Notes: generated by a model from the sequence alone, not told the origin. DNA of 64,000 bases from Halosaccharopolyspora lacisalsi (GCF_014137975.1 NZ_JACGWZ010000007.1:310001-374000), one strand, 5' to 3'; shown: positions 26,017 through 35,113, counted from the first letter of the stretch. A program made the numbers and translations.

Positions 26017-26024
26017 TCCGGGCA

Positions 26025-26060
26025 CCGGTGGCGACCTCCTTCCGGGAAGGTCGCCACCGG
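26025..26060 (+). terminator. Hairpin terminator after ponA1
   Basis: Perfect 13-bp stem CCGGTGGCGACCT / AGGTCGCCACCGG with a 10-nt loop, 8 nt after the ponA1 stop. Confidence 0.75.
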
Positions 26061-26107
26061 ACCCGGCCGTAGCCGGAACCGCCGCACCCACGCCGTAAAA
26101 TTCGATC

Positions 26108-27721
26108 GTGTCCACGTCGCCGGAACCACCCGAACACGAGTCGCGAACGGGCACCGCTGAACGGGTCTCGGCGGCCGTCGACCGCGCCTCGCTCGGTCCC
26201 GCCGAACGCATGGCGCCCACGTGGACCGAACCCCTGGCACAGCGGCTGAGCCGTCCCTTCGGCGGGAGACTCGGCCGTCACGCCCAGGTCGGACGCCAGT
26301 GGTTCTGGACCCCGCTGCGCGTGATCCTGCTCCTGGCGGTGCTCACCCTGGCCGCGGGCTGGCTGCTCAAGGCGCCGTGCCTGCAGACCCACGAAACCTC
26401 GCAGGGTTTCCGCATCAACTGGGAGCACAGCCGCCAGTACACGGCGATGTGCTACACCGACGTCATTCCCCGCTACGGGATGGGCGATCTCGCCCCCGAC
26501 GGGGTCTTCCCGTACAAGACGTCGTGGGTGGAGAACGCGGGCACTCCGCGGGAGCAGAACCACTACATGGAGTACCCGGTCCTGACGGGACTGTTCCAGT
26601 GGGTCAACGCCAAGATCACCGACGGGTGGCTGACGCTGGCGAAGGCGGGATGGTTGCCGGGGGGAGCTGGTGTCGTCGTCTACTTCGACATCACGGCTTT
26701 CTGGCTCGCCGCCGCGTGGCTGGCCACCATCTGGGCGCTGACGCGCCTGTGCCGAGTACGACTGTGGGACGCCGCGCTGGCGGCCGTGTCACCGCTGGTC
26801 TTCATGCACGCCTTCACCAACTTCGACGCGCTGACCATCGCCTTCGCCACCACCGGGCTCCTGGCGTGGGCCAGGCGCAGACCCGTGCTCGCGGGGGTGC
26901 TGATCGGGCTCGGAGGCGCCGCCAAGCTCTACCCGCTGTTCCTGCTCGGCCCGCTGCTCGTGCTGTGCCTGAGATCCGGCCGAATGCGCGAGGGCACGCG
27001 CGCCCTGCTGGGCGCGGCCGGCGCATGGCTGGTGGTCAACCTGCCGATCGTGCTGCTGTACCCGCGCGGCTGGTGGGAGTTCTTCCGGGTCAACAGCGAA
27101 CGTCCGGCCGATCCGGACTCGCTGTACAACGTGGTGTCCTCCTTCACCGGATGGGCCGGGTTCGACGGCCCGCTCGGGCCGGGCGAGGCACCGACCGTGC
27201 TCAACTCCGTGAGTCTCGCCCTGTTCCTGCTCGGGTGCGTCGCCGTCGGTTGGCTCGCGCTGGCCGCACCGGTCAAACCCAGACTGGCGCAGCTGTGCTT
27301 CCTCCTCGTCGCGGCGTTCCTGCTGACGAACAAGGTGTGGAGTCCGCAGTACTCGCTGTGGCTGGTGCCGCTGGCCGTGCTCGCCCTTCCACGATGGCGG
27401 CTGCTGCTGGTGTGGATGATCGTCGACGCGTCCATCTGGGCGCCGCGCATGTACTACTACCTCGGCACGGCCGACAAGGGCCTGCCGGAGGAGTGGTTCC
27501 TCGGCGCCGTCGTCGTCCGCGACGCCGTGGTCGTGGCCCTGTGCGTGCTGAACGTGCGGGAGATCCTGGACCCGGCCCGCGACAAGGTGCGCACCACGCC
27601 CGGCGGCGACCCGCACGGCGGTTTCCTCGACGACGCACCCGACCGCATCGGGCTCCCCGGCCTCGCCCGTTGGGGGGAAACCCCCACCGCACAGCGGGCG
27701 AAAGTCCCGGCGGCACCGTAG
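26108..27721 (+). CDS. GT87-like polyprenyl-phosphate-dependent glycosyltransferase
   Basis: 537-aa membrane enzyme with about ten transmembrane helices. It occupies the Rv0051 position after ponA1. Family traits are the periplasmic-loop acidic segment CYTDVIPRYG, EYPVLTGLFQW, FTNFDALTIAFA, and KLYPLFLLGPLL. Such enzymes add mannose or a related sugar to envelope glycolipids from a polyprenyl donor; the exact acceptor is unknown. GTG 26108 begins MSTSPEPPEHES after a terminator, so it is probably separately transcribed. A second member of the family is at 32944. Confidence 0.85.
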   Translation: MSTSPEPPEHESRTGTAERVSAAVDRASLGPAERMAPTWTEPLAQRLSRPFGGRLGRHAQVGRQWFWTPLRVILLLAVLTLAAGWLLKAPCLQTHETSQGFRINWEHSRQYTAMCYTDVIPRYGMGDLAPDGVFPYKTSWVENAGTPREQNHYMEYPVLTGLFQWVNAKITDGWLTLAKAGWLPGGAGVVVYFDITAFWLAAAWLATIWALTRLCRVRLWDAALAAVSPLVFMHAFTNFDALTIAFATTGLLAWARRRPVLAGVLIGLGGAAKLYPLFLLGPLLVLCLRSGRMREGTRALLGAAGAWLVVNLPIVLLYPRGWWEFFRVNSERPADPDSLYNVVSSFTGWAGFDGPLGPGEAPTVLNSVSLALFLLGCVAVGWLALAAPVKPRLAQLCFLLVAAFLLTNKVWSPQYSLWLVPLAVLALPRWRLLLVWMIVDASIWAPRMYYYLGTADKGLPEEWFLGAVVVRDAVVVALCVLNVREILDPARDKVRTTPGGDPHGGFLDDAPDRIGLPGLARWGETPTAQRAKVPAAP

Positions 27722-27758
27722 CTTCACCGAGGACGGCACCGATTCTCGGGAGGCAGTA

Positions 27759-28301
27759 ATGGGTTTTCGTCGCAGCGCGGTGGTCCTCGCCACGGCAGCG
27801 GCCGCACTGGTGTCCGCCCCGGCCGCCGGGGCGGCTCCACCGATGAGTGTCGAGCTGGGACATGTGCACTGCAACGACCTCTCCTGGCTGAAGCCGATGG
27901 TGCCGATGCTGGACGACCAGGTCGACGAGAAGCTCGACGAGGTCGCCAACATCCCGGTCACCATCCGCGGAACCGAGAACGGGGACAATGCACCGTTCAC
28001 CATCACCGCCGACGGCGACCGCAAGGCCAAGGGCTCCGTCGGCCCCGGCGGAGTCGTGATCAACGGCATCTCGGTGCCCGACCACGGTGACGTCCGCATC
28101 GAGGTCCGCTCCCACGGCACCGTGTTGCTGGACCGCACCGTCACCGTGTCCTGCCACGACGAGCAGAAACCACCGGAGAAGCGCCCCGCCCCGGACACCC
28201 GGCCGATCGAGCGGCCACCTCAGCCGAACGAGCAGCCGTGGTGGCCCTTCGGGGGCGATTCGGGCTCGATCACCGACCTGCTTCCGCCCTTCCTGCGCTG
28301 A
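27759..28301 (+). CDS. Secreted protein of unknown function
   Basis: 180-aa exported protein. A Sec signal peptide (RRSAVVLATAAAALVSAPAAGA) ends near residue 26, followed by a small beta-rich domain containing two cysteines (HVHCNDL and VSCHDE) that may pair, and a Pro-rich C-terminal 40 residues with PWWPFGG. GGGAGG lies 7 nt before ATG 27759. It is 37 bp after the GT87 gene and likely in the same transcript, which ends at a strong hairpin. I do not recognise the family. Confidence 0.75.
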   Translation: MGFRRSAVVLATAAAALVSAPAAGAAPPMSVELGHVHCNDLSWLKPMVPMLDDQVDEKLDEVANIPVTIRGTENGDNAPFTITADGDRKAKGSVGPGGVVINGISVPDHGDVRIEVRSHGTVLLDRTVTVSCHDEQKPPEKRPAPDTRPIERPPQPNEQPWWPFGGDSGSITDLLPPFLR

Positions 28302-28310
28302 TTCGGGGAG

Positions 28311-28346
28311 CGGTCCGGCGCGACCGCCCCCTGGCGCGCCGGACCG
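28311..28346 (+). terminator. Hairpin terminator after the secreted-protein gene
   Basis: Perfect 12-bp stem CGGTCCGGCGCG / CGCGCCGGACCG with a 12-nt loop, between convergent genes. Confidence 0.75.
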
Positions 28347-28383
28347 TTGCGAGCGGGGTTCTTCGTTCAGGTGCCAGCGGACC

Positions 28384-29046
28384 TCAGTCGGTGCCCGCAC
28401 CCCGGCCCGGAGACCTGTTCCACTGTCGGATCTTGTCGGCGACCTCGCGCAGATGCTCGCTGCCGGGGGCGACGTCGATCTGGAAGTGCCCCGCCTTGGG
28501 CGTCTTCTCCTTTCCGCCCCACCGGACGACCCCCTCGCAGTCGGCGAGGATGTCGCGAACGGTGACGAGCTGTCCGGGGAACAACGCCTCTCCGACACCG
28601 GCCGGGTACTCCCCCGGACGGACGGCGATCGCGGTACCGGACAAGTAGTTGCTCTCGTACGGAGCCGCTATCGTCCGGGAAGTGCTGTGCCCGACGACGT
28701 CGCCGTCTTCCAGCTCCTCGACCTCGTAGTGGAAACGCCGCGCGACGTGCAGCAGCACGACGGCCGCGTCGCCGGCCAGCACCGTCACCGAGGCGTTGCT
28801 GCCCTCGATGACGTGCCCGGCCGTCGGGCTGGCTCGTATCCGCGCCCGGTCATCGATCACCGGCCAACCGTTCGCACTCCTGCCGCCGGTCCAGGTCCCG
28901 GGCTCGGACTCGGCGGCGGGCCTCGACGCCGCGTGGGCCACGCTGTCCAACCCGGAAGTCCACAGCGCCGCGCCACCGGCCACACCGGCTCCGACGGCCA
29001 ACAGCCGTCTTCGCGACAACGACCGCGCGGGGACGGACTCACTCAC
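28384..29046 (-). CDS. Tat-exported M15-like protein with altered metal site
   Basis: 220-aa protein. The N-terminus SRRRLLAVGAGVAGGAA is a twin-arginine signal. The C-terminal domain follows D-Ala-D-Ala carboxypeptidase-like (M15/VanY-type) order: SNYLSGTAIAV, YPAGVG, QLVTVRDILADCEGVVRWGG, GHFQID. In active relatives the first is SNHxSGTAID, whose His and Asp bind zinc; here they are Tyr and Ala, while the last His is kept. It may bind peptidoglycan without cutting it. GTG 29046 is preferred to 29055 on spacing from AAGGAGA. The start overlaps the upstream gene by 8 bp, marking an operon. Confidence 0.7.
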   Translation of the reverse strand: MSESVPARSLSRRRLLAVGAGVAGGAALWTSGLDSVAHAASRPAAESEPGTWTGGRSANGWPVIDDRARIRASPTAGHVIEGSNASVTVLAGDAAVVLLHVARRFHYEVEELEDGDVVGHSTSRTIAAPYESNYLSGTAIAVRPGEYPAGVGEALFPGQLVTVRDILADCEGVVRWGGKEKTPKAGHFQIDVAPGSEHLREVADKIRQWNRSPGRGAGTD

Positions 29047-29497
29047 CAGAACCACTCTCCTTCTTCGTCGGAACCCGAGAACCCCTCAGGCGGAAGTACA
29101 CAGCAGCGACCACGCACACGACCGCGGCGGCGAGGAACGTGTACAGCAGCGGATTGATATAGGGGGCCACCAAATCAAAGGACATGCCGTCCCGCCACAC
29201 GCACACGGTTTTCGGCGGAAACAATCGACTGTCCACTCGTGCAAGATCCGACGGGCCGTGCCCACCGGCCCGCGGCGATGACGCGCACTCCTCCCCCATG
29301 TCGGGCACGCCGAGCCCCTGAAAAAACCCCCAGCTGAATACCAGGTGCGCAAGGCAGGTAAAAACGACCGCACCCTGAACCAGAACCTTGACCGAGTTTT
29401 TCAGAGAGTGTCCCCGAGCAACCAGCACGTAAACGAGTGTCATGACGAGCAGCCCGAGCGATAACAGCGGGGACACCAGCAGAACGAGAAAAAGCAT
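29039..29497 (-). CDS. Small membrane protein with three TM segments
   Basis: 152-aa protein. Hydrophobic helices lie at about 1-27, 38-60 and 112-135; between the last two is a roughly 50-residue loop with two cysteines (GEECASS, KTVCVW) suited to a disulfide outside the membrane. The C-terminus is basic and short. I do not recognise a family. It begins 5 bp after the stop of the DUF1906 protein and overlaps the M15-like gene, so all three are made from one transcript. A holin-like or anchoring role for the upstream protein is possible but unproven. Confidence 0.65.
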   Translation of the reverse strand: MLFLVLLVSPLLSLGLLVMTLVYVLVARGHSLKNSVKVLVQGAVVFTCLAHLVFSWGFFQGLGVPDMGEECASSPRAGGHGPSDLARVDSRLFPPKTVCVWRDGMSFDLVAPYINPLLYTFLAAAVVCVVAAVYFRLRGSRVPTKKESGSGE

Positions 29498-29502
29498 TCT
29501 GC

Positions 29503-31884
29503 TCAGTCTACCTTGCCTGCTGACTTCAGACGCAACAAGCGAGCGTTTTCCTGCCCCACAAGCTGCTGGATAGTGTCAGCATAGCCCTTGATGAACGGAT
29601 CGAGCTTGTAGCCGGGAAGATCCGCCGGAAGTATGACCTTCCAGCCTCCCGATTTCTCGATCGCCGCTATCCGTATACCCTCGAGCTTCAGGTCGACAGC
29701 TCCTTGGAGCATGTCGCTCGCCGTTTTTACCGTGTTTCCGACCGTACCTCCGTAGCGATCGTCATAAAAACTCCTGAAGCGGCTGAGGTGCCCGGTTCCG
29801 CCAATGTGATCTTGAATCGCGTCGACGATGTTCTTTCCATCGCGAACAGCCATACCGACGAGATACCCGTCGACATCCTCGATCAGGTCGCTAAAAGGAA
29901 AGGACGAAGTCTTGTTGATCTTCGCGAGACGGTCCATGCAGAACTTGTATCCGGAGGCGTACTCATCACCGTTGGCGCGCCAGTCTCCGTAGAAGCTACA
30001 CAGGTCACCACCCCAGCCACCGAAGTCACCTCTGTTGGCCTCCGTACCCTCCCCACGTCCCTTGAGGTACACGGCGTTGGCCGTGGCGCCGAAGTGGTCG
30101 ATGTTGATACTCACGCCGTAGGAGGGATCGGTGAATTTCGTAACACGTCGCGGGACATTTTTGTCCACATAGTCAATCCATGCTGTGTCGACGTTTCCGA
30201 TAAGACTTTGCCAGCCGCTGGTAAAACCATTGTATCTCGGATACCGGAGATACTCCATGACGCGCAGGCTGGGGTCACCGCTGCCGTAGGAGCGCGCGGT
30301 GCTGTACAAATCACTGATGTACTGCAGGTACGTGTCCAGCGGTGAATTCTCGTTGTTCACCGAAGCGGAACCTGCATCGGTTCCATACCTATGAATATTC
30401 TTGTCGATCTCGATCGCACCTTCCCCGGACCCGACCGTCAGTGTCTGAATCTGATTGAAGGCCCAGTTATCCGGTAGCGGAAATCCGAGATTTCCGGAAA
30501 ACCCGTAGGACATACCCGCCACGAACGAGTAGCGCGCGTATGCCTCGTTGGACACACGGGAGCACACGTTGCGCGAACCGTAGACACCGGCGATGTACTT
30601 CTTGTTCTGCGAAGACAGGGCTGCCTGCACACCGAAGAAGTACGGGAGAATGTAGTCGTCGATCTGAGGGTCCGTGGCATCGTAGTCGACAGCGAAGTAG
30701 ATGACCGTGCCACGATTGAACCCGTAGTGGTCGGCACGCGCATGAGCCTGAAGACCGTGTTGATAACCTTTGCTGTAGGTGAAATAGTCGACCTCCCTTC
30801 CATAGTACTGCGAAATCGGGAAGACACGTAGTCCATGGTCGAATATGGTCTGCAACTCTCCGGGCCTGATCTCCTTATCCAGATTGCTACCGTCCACGTT
30901 GTCCAAGTATCGACCGATTACCAGGTATCCCGCATCGTGCAGTGTTCGGGCACGCGCTGGTGTGACAGGGGTGCTGCAGTCGGCTGCACTCCCCGGGCGA
31001 TCGGGATTACCCGTCGACACCAGGAGTTGACACCAGGTGTTGTAGTCACCGTTACCATTCCTGACGAGCATGGAGAATCTCTGAAAGGCTTCCACGTACG
31101 TGGTGAGAGCCGAATCGAAGACTTCCTTGAACGTGGTGTGGTAGCTGCTTTCCTCCCCGGCTTCGTGGTTGTTGACCGTACCGTTGAAGACACAGGCCGC
31201 ACTGAAGAGCTGTACGAATACACCGGAATCACCTTCGGCGACGGGATGATCTTTCAGGCCCGCCTTCGTCTGGGGTCCGAAGTTTCCGTTGACCTGCCAG
31301 TCGGGAATACCGAACTCGTACTGGAGCGCCTTCATCAGCGCTTTCTGGACGTCTCGCGAGAAGTGCCCGTCGCAGGGGGCGACGAAGAAGTTCTGCCGAT
31401 CGATGTACCTACCGTTGAGCCACTGCTGGATCTCACGAATCTTCTCGGATCCTCCGGACAGGAGCACATAGGAATCCATCGTTAACAGCGCTTTGAAGAC
31501 CTTGGGCTGCACCATCGTGTTGGTACCGTCCAGCCCGGCTTGTACCTTCATGGAGATGATGGCGTTTCGCGTGTTGCTATGGTAGTTACCATCGACCGGA
31601 CCACCCCAGTAGCCCTTGCAGAAGCAAGCGTGCTGGACGATCCTGACGATGTTCTCGTTCGCCTCACCCGGGCCGATGTCCCCGTGATCCCGAAGATGTC
31701 CCAGCGTTGAGGGGCCGAAGTTGTCCGACAGCGCGGTAATACCCAGCTCGTGCTGCAGCGCACGAGTGAGCGAGTACATGACACCCCACCCGGTTGTCCC
31801 GTCCTCCGGGCATCTTTCGTACCCCGGAACATCGCCGTAGGTGGAGTTGACCCACTTCTGCGCCGCGAGAACCTTCTCGTCCAC
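29503..31884 (-). CDS. DUF1906 glycoside-hydrolase-like protein with peptidoglycan-binding repeats
   Basis: 793-aa protein. Two peptidoglycan-binding-type repeats occupy about 5-115 and 150-225 (LTRALQHELG, then LMKALQYEFG, each followed by NFGP.T..GL). A GH25-like DUF1906 TIM-barrel domain lies at about 305-520 (GYLVIGRYLDN, TVIYFAVDYDA, GVYGSRNVCS). The last 250 residues (FGATANAVYL, DFGGWGGDLCSFYGDW, FSDLIEDVDGYLVG) form a domain I cannot name. There is no signal peptide. GTG 31884 has GGGAGAAG upstream. Codons are visibly less GC-rich than in the surrounding genes, suggesting transfer. First gene of a three-gene operon. Confidence 0.78.
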   Translation of the reverse strand: MDEKVLAAQKWVNSTYGDVPGYERCPEDGTTGWGVMYSLTRALQHELGITALSDNFGPSTLGHLRDHGDIGPGEANENIVRIVQHACFCKGYWGGPVDGNYHSNTRNAIISMKVQAGLDGTNTMVQPKVFKALLTMDSYVLLSGGSEKIREIQQWLNGRYIDRQNFFVAPCDGHFSRDVQKALMKALQYEFGIPDWQVNGNFGPQTKAGLKDHPVAEGDSGVFVQLFSAACVFNGTVNNHEAGEESSYHTTFKEVFDSALTTYVEAFQRFSMLVRNGNGDYNTWCQLLVSTGNPDRPGSAADCSTPVTPARARTLHDAGYLVIGRYLDNVDGSNLDKEIRPGELQTIFDHGLRVFPISQYYGREVDYFTYSKGYQHGLQAHARADHYGFNRGTVIYFAVDYDATDPQIDDYILPYFFGVQAALSSQNKKYIAGVYGSRNVCSRVSNEAYARYSFVAGMSYGFSGNLGFPLPDNWAFNQIQTLTVGSGEGAIEIDKNIHRYGTDAGSASVNNENSPLDTYLQYISDLYSTARSYGSGDPSLRVMEYLRYPRYNGFTSGWQSLIGNVDTAWIDYVDKNVPRRVTKFTDPSYGVSINIDHFGATANAVYLKGRGEGTEANRGDFGGWGGDLCSFYGDWRANGDEYASGYKFCMDRLAKINKTSSFPFSDLIEDVDGYLVGMAVRDGKNIVDAIQDHIGGTGHLSRFRSFYDDRYGGTVGNTVKTASDMLQGAVDLKLEGIRIAAIEKSGGWKVILPADLPGYKLDPFIKGYADTIQQLVGQENARLLRLKSAGKVD

Positions 31885-32357
31885 GGTTCTTCTCCCATCA
31901 AATAAATCGTTCCCCGCCCCCGTGGAACGAGGAACCACACAAAACGGTCGTAGGCCTCACGAGCAGCATGCTCGAAAAATTCGTATCAGTAGGGACGGCC
32001 CACCTGCCGGAGCACCGGAATACCGCCTACACGTCATTATTTAATTATCGAATAATTATACTGTATTAACACGCGAAAATCAAAGTGACGTAAAGCACTT
32101 ATCTAACTACTACAGAAAGAGCAGCGCACTGACCCCGATGCGGCGAACGATACTCAAAGGTTACAAAAAAGCAACCGTTATATACGACTTCCCAGCACCG
32201 AGAGGGATCCTCATACCACTGTCGATGCATATGCGTCACGGAAGTCTGGAAATTCAGCGGTATGCCTTTTGTCACCTTGCTCGACCGTGTTTACTGCTTT
32301 ACTCTTTCAATTCGACCCGTTGAGTGACGGAACCGAAAAAACTCGTGAGGAGAAACG
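31885..32357. promoter_or_regulatory. 473-bp AT-rich intergenic region between divergent island genes
   Basis: No gene is supportable. The middle (about 32030-32125) is strikingly AT-rich for this genome and includes a perfect inverted repeat TAATTAT-CGA-ATAATTA (32042-32058) and several possible -10 sequences (e.g. TATACT on the plus strand at 32057). Both divergent genes must start here. Such AT-rich patches are typical binding targets of Lsr2-type xenogeneic silencers, which is inference. Confidence 0.55.
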
Positions 32358-32852
32358 ATGAGGAACAGAAGTTTAGCGACCAGGAAAGGTTTGTTATCTT
32401 CGGCAAAAGCAGTCACGACAATCGTTGCCATGCTTTTCCTGCAGCTCGTCGCCGCCCAGCCGGCGCAGGCTGCGGGATGCTACGACGGGACGTGCACCGG
32501 CAAGGATCCCGAAGCCATGGGCTGCGCCGCCGACGCCGTGACTGTAGATCGGCTGGTGAACGAGAGCGCGATCTTCGAGCTGCGGTACTCGGCGGCGTGC
32601 CACGCGAACTGGGGGCGCTACGTCAACGGAGGAGCAGGATCTCCTACCCAGACCAACCTGGACGGTGTTCCCCCGGAACCGCACTACCCTCCTTATACTT
32701 TTGACATCTACACATATTGGGCAGGGGGCAGCAAGCAGCACCCCTTCTGGACCCCGATGGGCGCCGGGCGTGACGCCACACGCGTCTGCGGCAGGTACAA
32801 AGACGGCGCCGTCCATGGATGGAACACCTGGTACTGCACGGAATACCACTGA
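32358..32852 (+). CDS. Secreted DUF2690 family protein
   Basis: 164-aa exported protein. The signal peptide (KAVTTIVAMLFLQLVAAQPAQA) ends near residue 39; the mature protein starts GCYDGTCTGKDPEAMGC, the family hallmark with paired cysteines, followed by IFELRYSAACHANWGRY. A total of six mature cysteines suggests disulfides. GAGGAGAAA precedes ATG 32358. DUF2690 proteins are common secreted proteins in Streptomyces relatives with no settled function. Divergent from the DUF1906 operon and in the same low-GC island. Confidence 0.85.
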   Translation: MRNRSLATRKGLLSSAKAVTTIVAMLFLQLVAAQPAQAAGCYDGTCTGKDPEAMGCAADAVTVDRLVNESAIFELRYSAACHANWGRYVNGGAGSPTQTNLDGVPPEPHYPPYTFDIYTYWAGGSKQHPFWTPMGAGRDATRVCGRYKDGAVHGWNTWYCTEYH

Positions 32853-32943
32853 CATAACCGACACTCGGCAGTCGAAGTCGGTATCGGGACCCGAACTTTC
32901 GGAGCAGGTCCCTCCTACCGCAGCCGACGACGAGCCACACCGG

Positions 32944-34350
32944 TCACTCCGGCCGCCCGCCGATCAGGGGGCGCCGGGGTGCTTCCTCGTCGTCGTCCAC
33001 GGGGGAGCGAGCAGCGAGGAAGGCGACGAACAGGCCGACCAGCAGCGCCGCCCGTCCCCACACGCCGAGCACGACCGCCTGAGCGGCGAAACTGCTGTGG
33101 ATCCCGTTGGACGCACCGATCATGTTCAGATACAGCCACCGGAAGATCCCGATCCCCATCACCGCGTCGGCGACGAGATAGGCCACCACCCATCCCCAGC
33201 GCACAGACACCAGCACGAAGAAGGGCAGCAGCCACAGCACGTACTGCGGTGAATGCACCTTGTGCAGCAGCAGGAACCCGCACAACATCGCCGCGCTCAC
33301 CTGGATCCACGGGAACGTCCCCGTCCGCTCCCGGCGCCGCCAGCCCAGCCAGCACGCCAGCGCGAACGAGGCGAGTATCAGCAACGGTGAGACCAGCCCG
33401 ACGACGTCCTGGAACGCCGGTGAGCCGTGGTACGGCAGGAATCCCCAGTACCAGATCGAGTTCGTGCTCAGATCCACCCGCCGCTGGGACTGGTACTGGA
33501 ACGAGGCCAGCCAGCCTTCGAAGCCGGCCAGCACGAACGGCAGGTTCACCACCACGACCGTGGCCACGGCCGCACCGGCCACCCGCAGGGCACCGCGAAC
33601 GTCGAGCCGAGACACCCCTTCGGCGCCGCCGCACCCCCCGGTGAGCACGTACAGGGCCAGCGGCAGCACGAAGATCCCCGGGTAGATCTTGAAGGCGAAC
33701 CCGATTCCCAGCAGGACGGCGCCGAGAGTCGCCCGTCTTCGCAACGACGCGCCACCACGATGCACCACGAACACGGCGGCCACCGCGCACGCGACCGCGG
33801 CCAGGTCCCAGTTGTGGAAGGCGTAGAACACCAGGGGCGGACTCAACGCCCACAACAACGCCCGCCACCCGCTCAACCGACCCAACCACCACGCAGTGAC
33901 CAACCCGAACGGCGCCAGCAACAACGCGGACGCGGCCAGAAAACCGGCGTCGGTGTCGACGAACATCGCACCGAGCCACATCAGCATCCCCGTCAGCACC
34001 GGATACTCCACGACGCCGCCGTAGAGCGAGCCGTCCTCGGTGATGCCGCCGTGCACGTACGGGAACACGTGCCGGTCGACGTCCCGTCCGATCCACAGCT
34101 TCTGGATGTCGGAGTAGCAGACCAGCCCGTAGGAGCGTTCCTGGAAGGACGGCTCCGAGCGCCCCCACTCGTCGAACCCCGGGCCGGTGCAGCGCGCCTT
34201 GTTCGCGTACCCCAGCACCATCGTCAGGCCGGTGAGCAGGCACAACAACGCCAACCCCAGCATGGTCAACCTGCGCCCGGCCCGACCCGGCGTGGCGGAC
34301 TCCCGCGTTCCCCCGATGATCCGGCCTCCCGACTTCCCGCTGCCGGTCAC
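32944..34350 (-). CDS. GT87-like polyprenyl-phosphate-dependent glycosyltransferase (second copy)
   Basis: 468-aa membrane protein with about ten helices, resembling the product of 26108-27721 in layout: short cytosolic N-terminus, EWGRSEPSFQERSYGLVCYSDIQ, EYPVLTGMLMW, FHNWDLAAVACAV, FKIYPGIFVLPL and HSPQYVLWLLPF. It should transfer a sugar to an envelope glycolipid or glycan outside the membrane. GTG 34350 is the first sensible start, 4 bp after the endonuclease IV stop, so the two form an operon. The divergence between the two GT87 genes suggests an old duplication rather than a recent one. Confidence 0.8.
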   Translation of the reverse strand: MTGSGKSGGRIIGGTRESATPGRAGRRLTMLGLALLCLLTGLTMVLGYANKARCTGPGFDEWGRSEPSFQERSYGLVCYSDIQKLWIGRDVDRHVFPYVHGGITEDGSLYGGVVEYPVLTGMLMWLGAMFVDTDAGFLAASALLLAPFGLVTAWWLGRLSGWRALLWALSPPLVFYAFHNWDLAAVACAVAAVFVVHRGGASLRRRATLGAVLLGIGFAFKIYPGIFVLPLALYVLTGGCGGAEGVSRLDVRGALRVAGAAVATVVVVNLPFVLAGFEGWLASFQYQSQRRVDLSTNSIWYWGFLPYHGSPAFQDVVGLVSPLLILASFALACWLGWRRRERTGTFPWIQVSAAMLCGFLLLHKVHSPQYVLWLLPFFVLVSVRWGWVVAYLVADAVMGIGIFRWLYLNMIGASNGIHSSFAAQAVVLGVWGRAALLVGLFVAFLAARSPVDDDEEAPRRPLIGGRPE

Positions 34351-34354
34351 TCGA

Positions 34355-35113
34355 TCATCCCCGCAGGAACGCGATGTCGGCGGCCTGTCCCCGGCCGGGG
34401 GTCTCGACCACGACCGGAGCGTTCGCGCCGGCGCACACGGCGCGCAACACCTCCGGGTCGATGTTCCCGGAACCGATGTTGGCGTGCCGGTCCCGCCACG
34501 ACCCGAACCCGTCGCGGGAATCGTTGAGATGCACCAGATCGATCCGGCCCGTGATCGCCCGCACCCTGTCCACGATGTCGGCGAGGTCCTCGCCCGCCGC
34601 GTAAGCATGGCAGGTGTCCAGGCAGAACCCGGCCCCGAACGCTCCGACGGCGTCCCACAGCCGGGCGATGTCATCCAGACTGCGAGTCATCGCGTTCGCA
34701 CCACCGGCCGTGTTCTCGATCAGCACCGGCACCTCGAAACCGCCGTCGGCCTCCTTGCGCTCGAACAGCTTGCGCCAGTTCGCGACCCCCTCGGCCGGGT
34801 CGTCGTCCTTCGTGACGTGTCCGCCGTGCACCACCACACCGCGGGCACCGACCTCCGCCGCCGCCCGTACCTGCTGGTCGACCGCCTTGCGCGAGGGGAT
34901 CCTGATCCGGTTGTTCAACGAGGCCACGTTGATCCGGTACGGCGCGTGCACGAACACCGCGACCTCGGAGTCGCGCAGACGTTCCGCCTGTGGATGCGGC
35001 TGCGGAGTCTTCCACCCCTGCGGGTCGGACAGGAAGAACTGCACCACCTCGGCGCCGCACTCGCCGGCGGCACCGAGGGGATCGTCATCGCGGACATGAG
35101 CGCCGATGGGCAT
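34355..35113 (-). CDS. nfo: Endonuclease IV-type apurinic/apyrimidinic endonuclease
   Basis: 252-aa cytoplasmic TIM-barrel DNA repair enzyme that cuts at abasic sites using three zinc ions. Metal-binding segments are IGAHV at the N-terminus, FVHAPYRIN, VVVHGGHV, VLIENTAGG, CLDTCHAYAAG, LVHLNDSRDGFGSWRDRHANIGSG and VVVETPG. All expected His/Asp/Glu residues are visible. ATG 35113 gives a start at IGAH typical of the family; no strong ribosome-binding site is seen. Upstream is an unusual palindrome array; downstream the GT87 gene follows directly. Confidence 0.87.
   Translation of the reverse strand: MPIGAHVRDDDPLGAAGECGAEVVQFFLSDPQGWKTPQPHPQAERLRDSEVAVFVHAPYRINVASLNNRIRIPSRKAVDQQVRAAAEVGARGVVVHGGHVTKDDDPAEGVANWRKLFERKEADGGFEVPVLIENTAGGANAMTRSLDDIARLWDAVGAFGAGFCLDTCHAYAAGEDLADIVDRVRAITGRIDLVHLNDSRDGFGSWRDRHANIGSGNIDPEVLRAVCAGANAPVVVETPGRGQAADIAFLRG

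Noticed and set aside
29503-32852. Integrated prophage
   Set aside because: Apart from a lysin-like protein there are no integrase, terminase, capsid or attachment-site features; called an accessory island.
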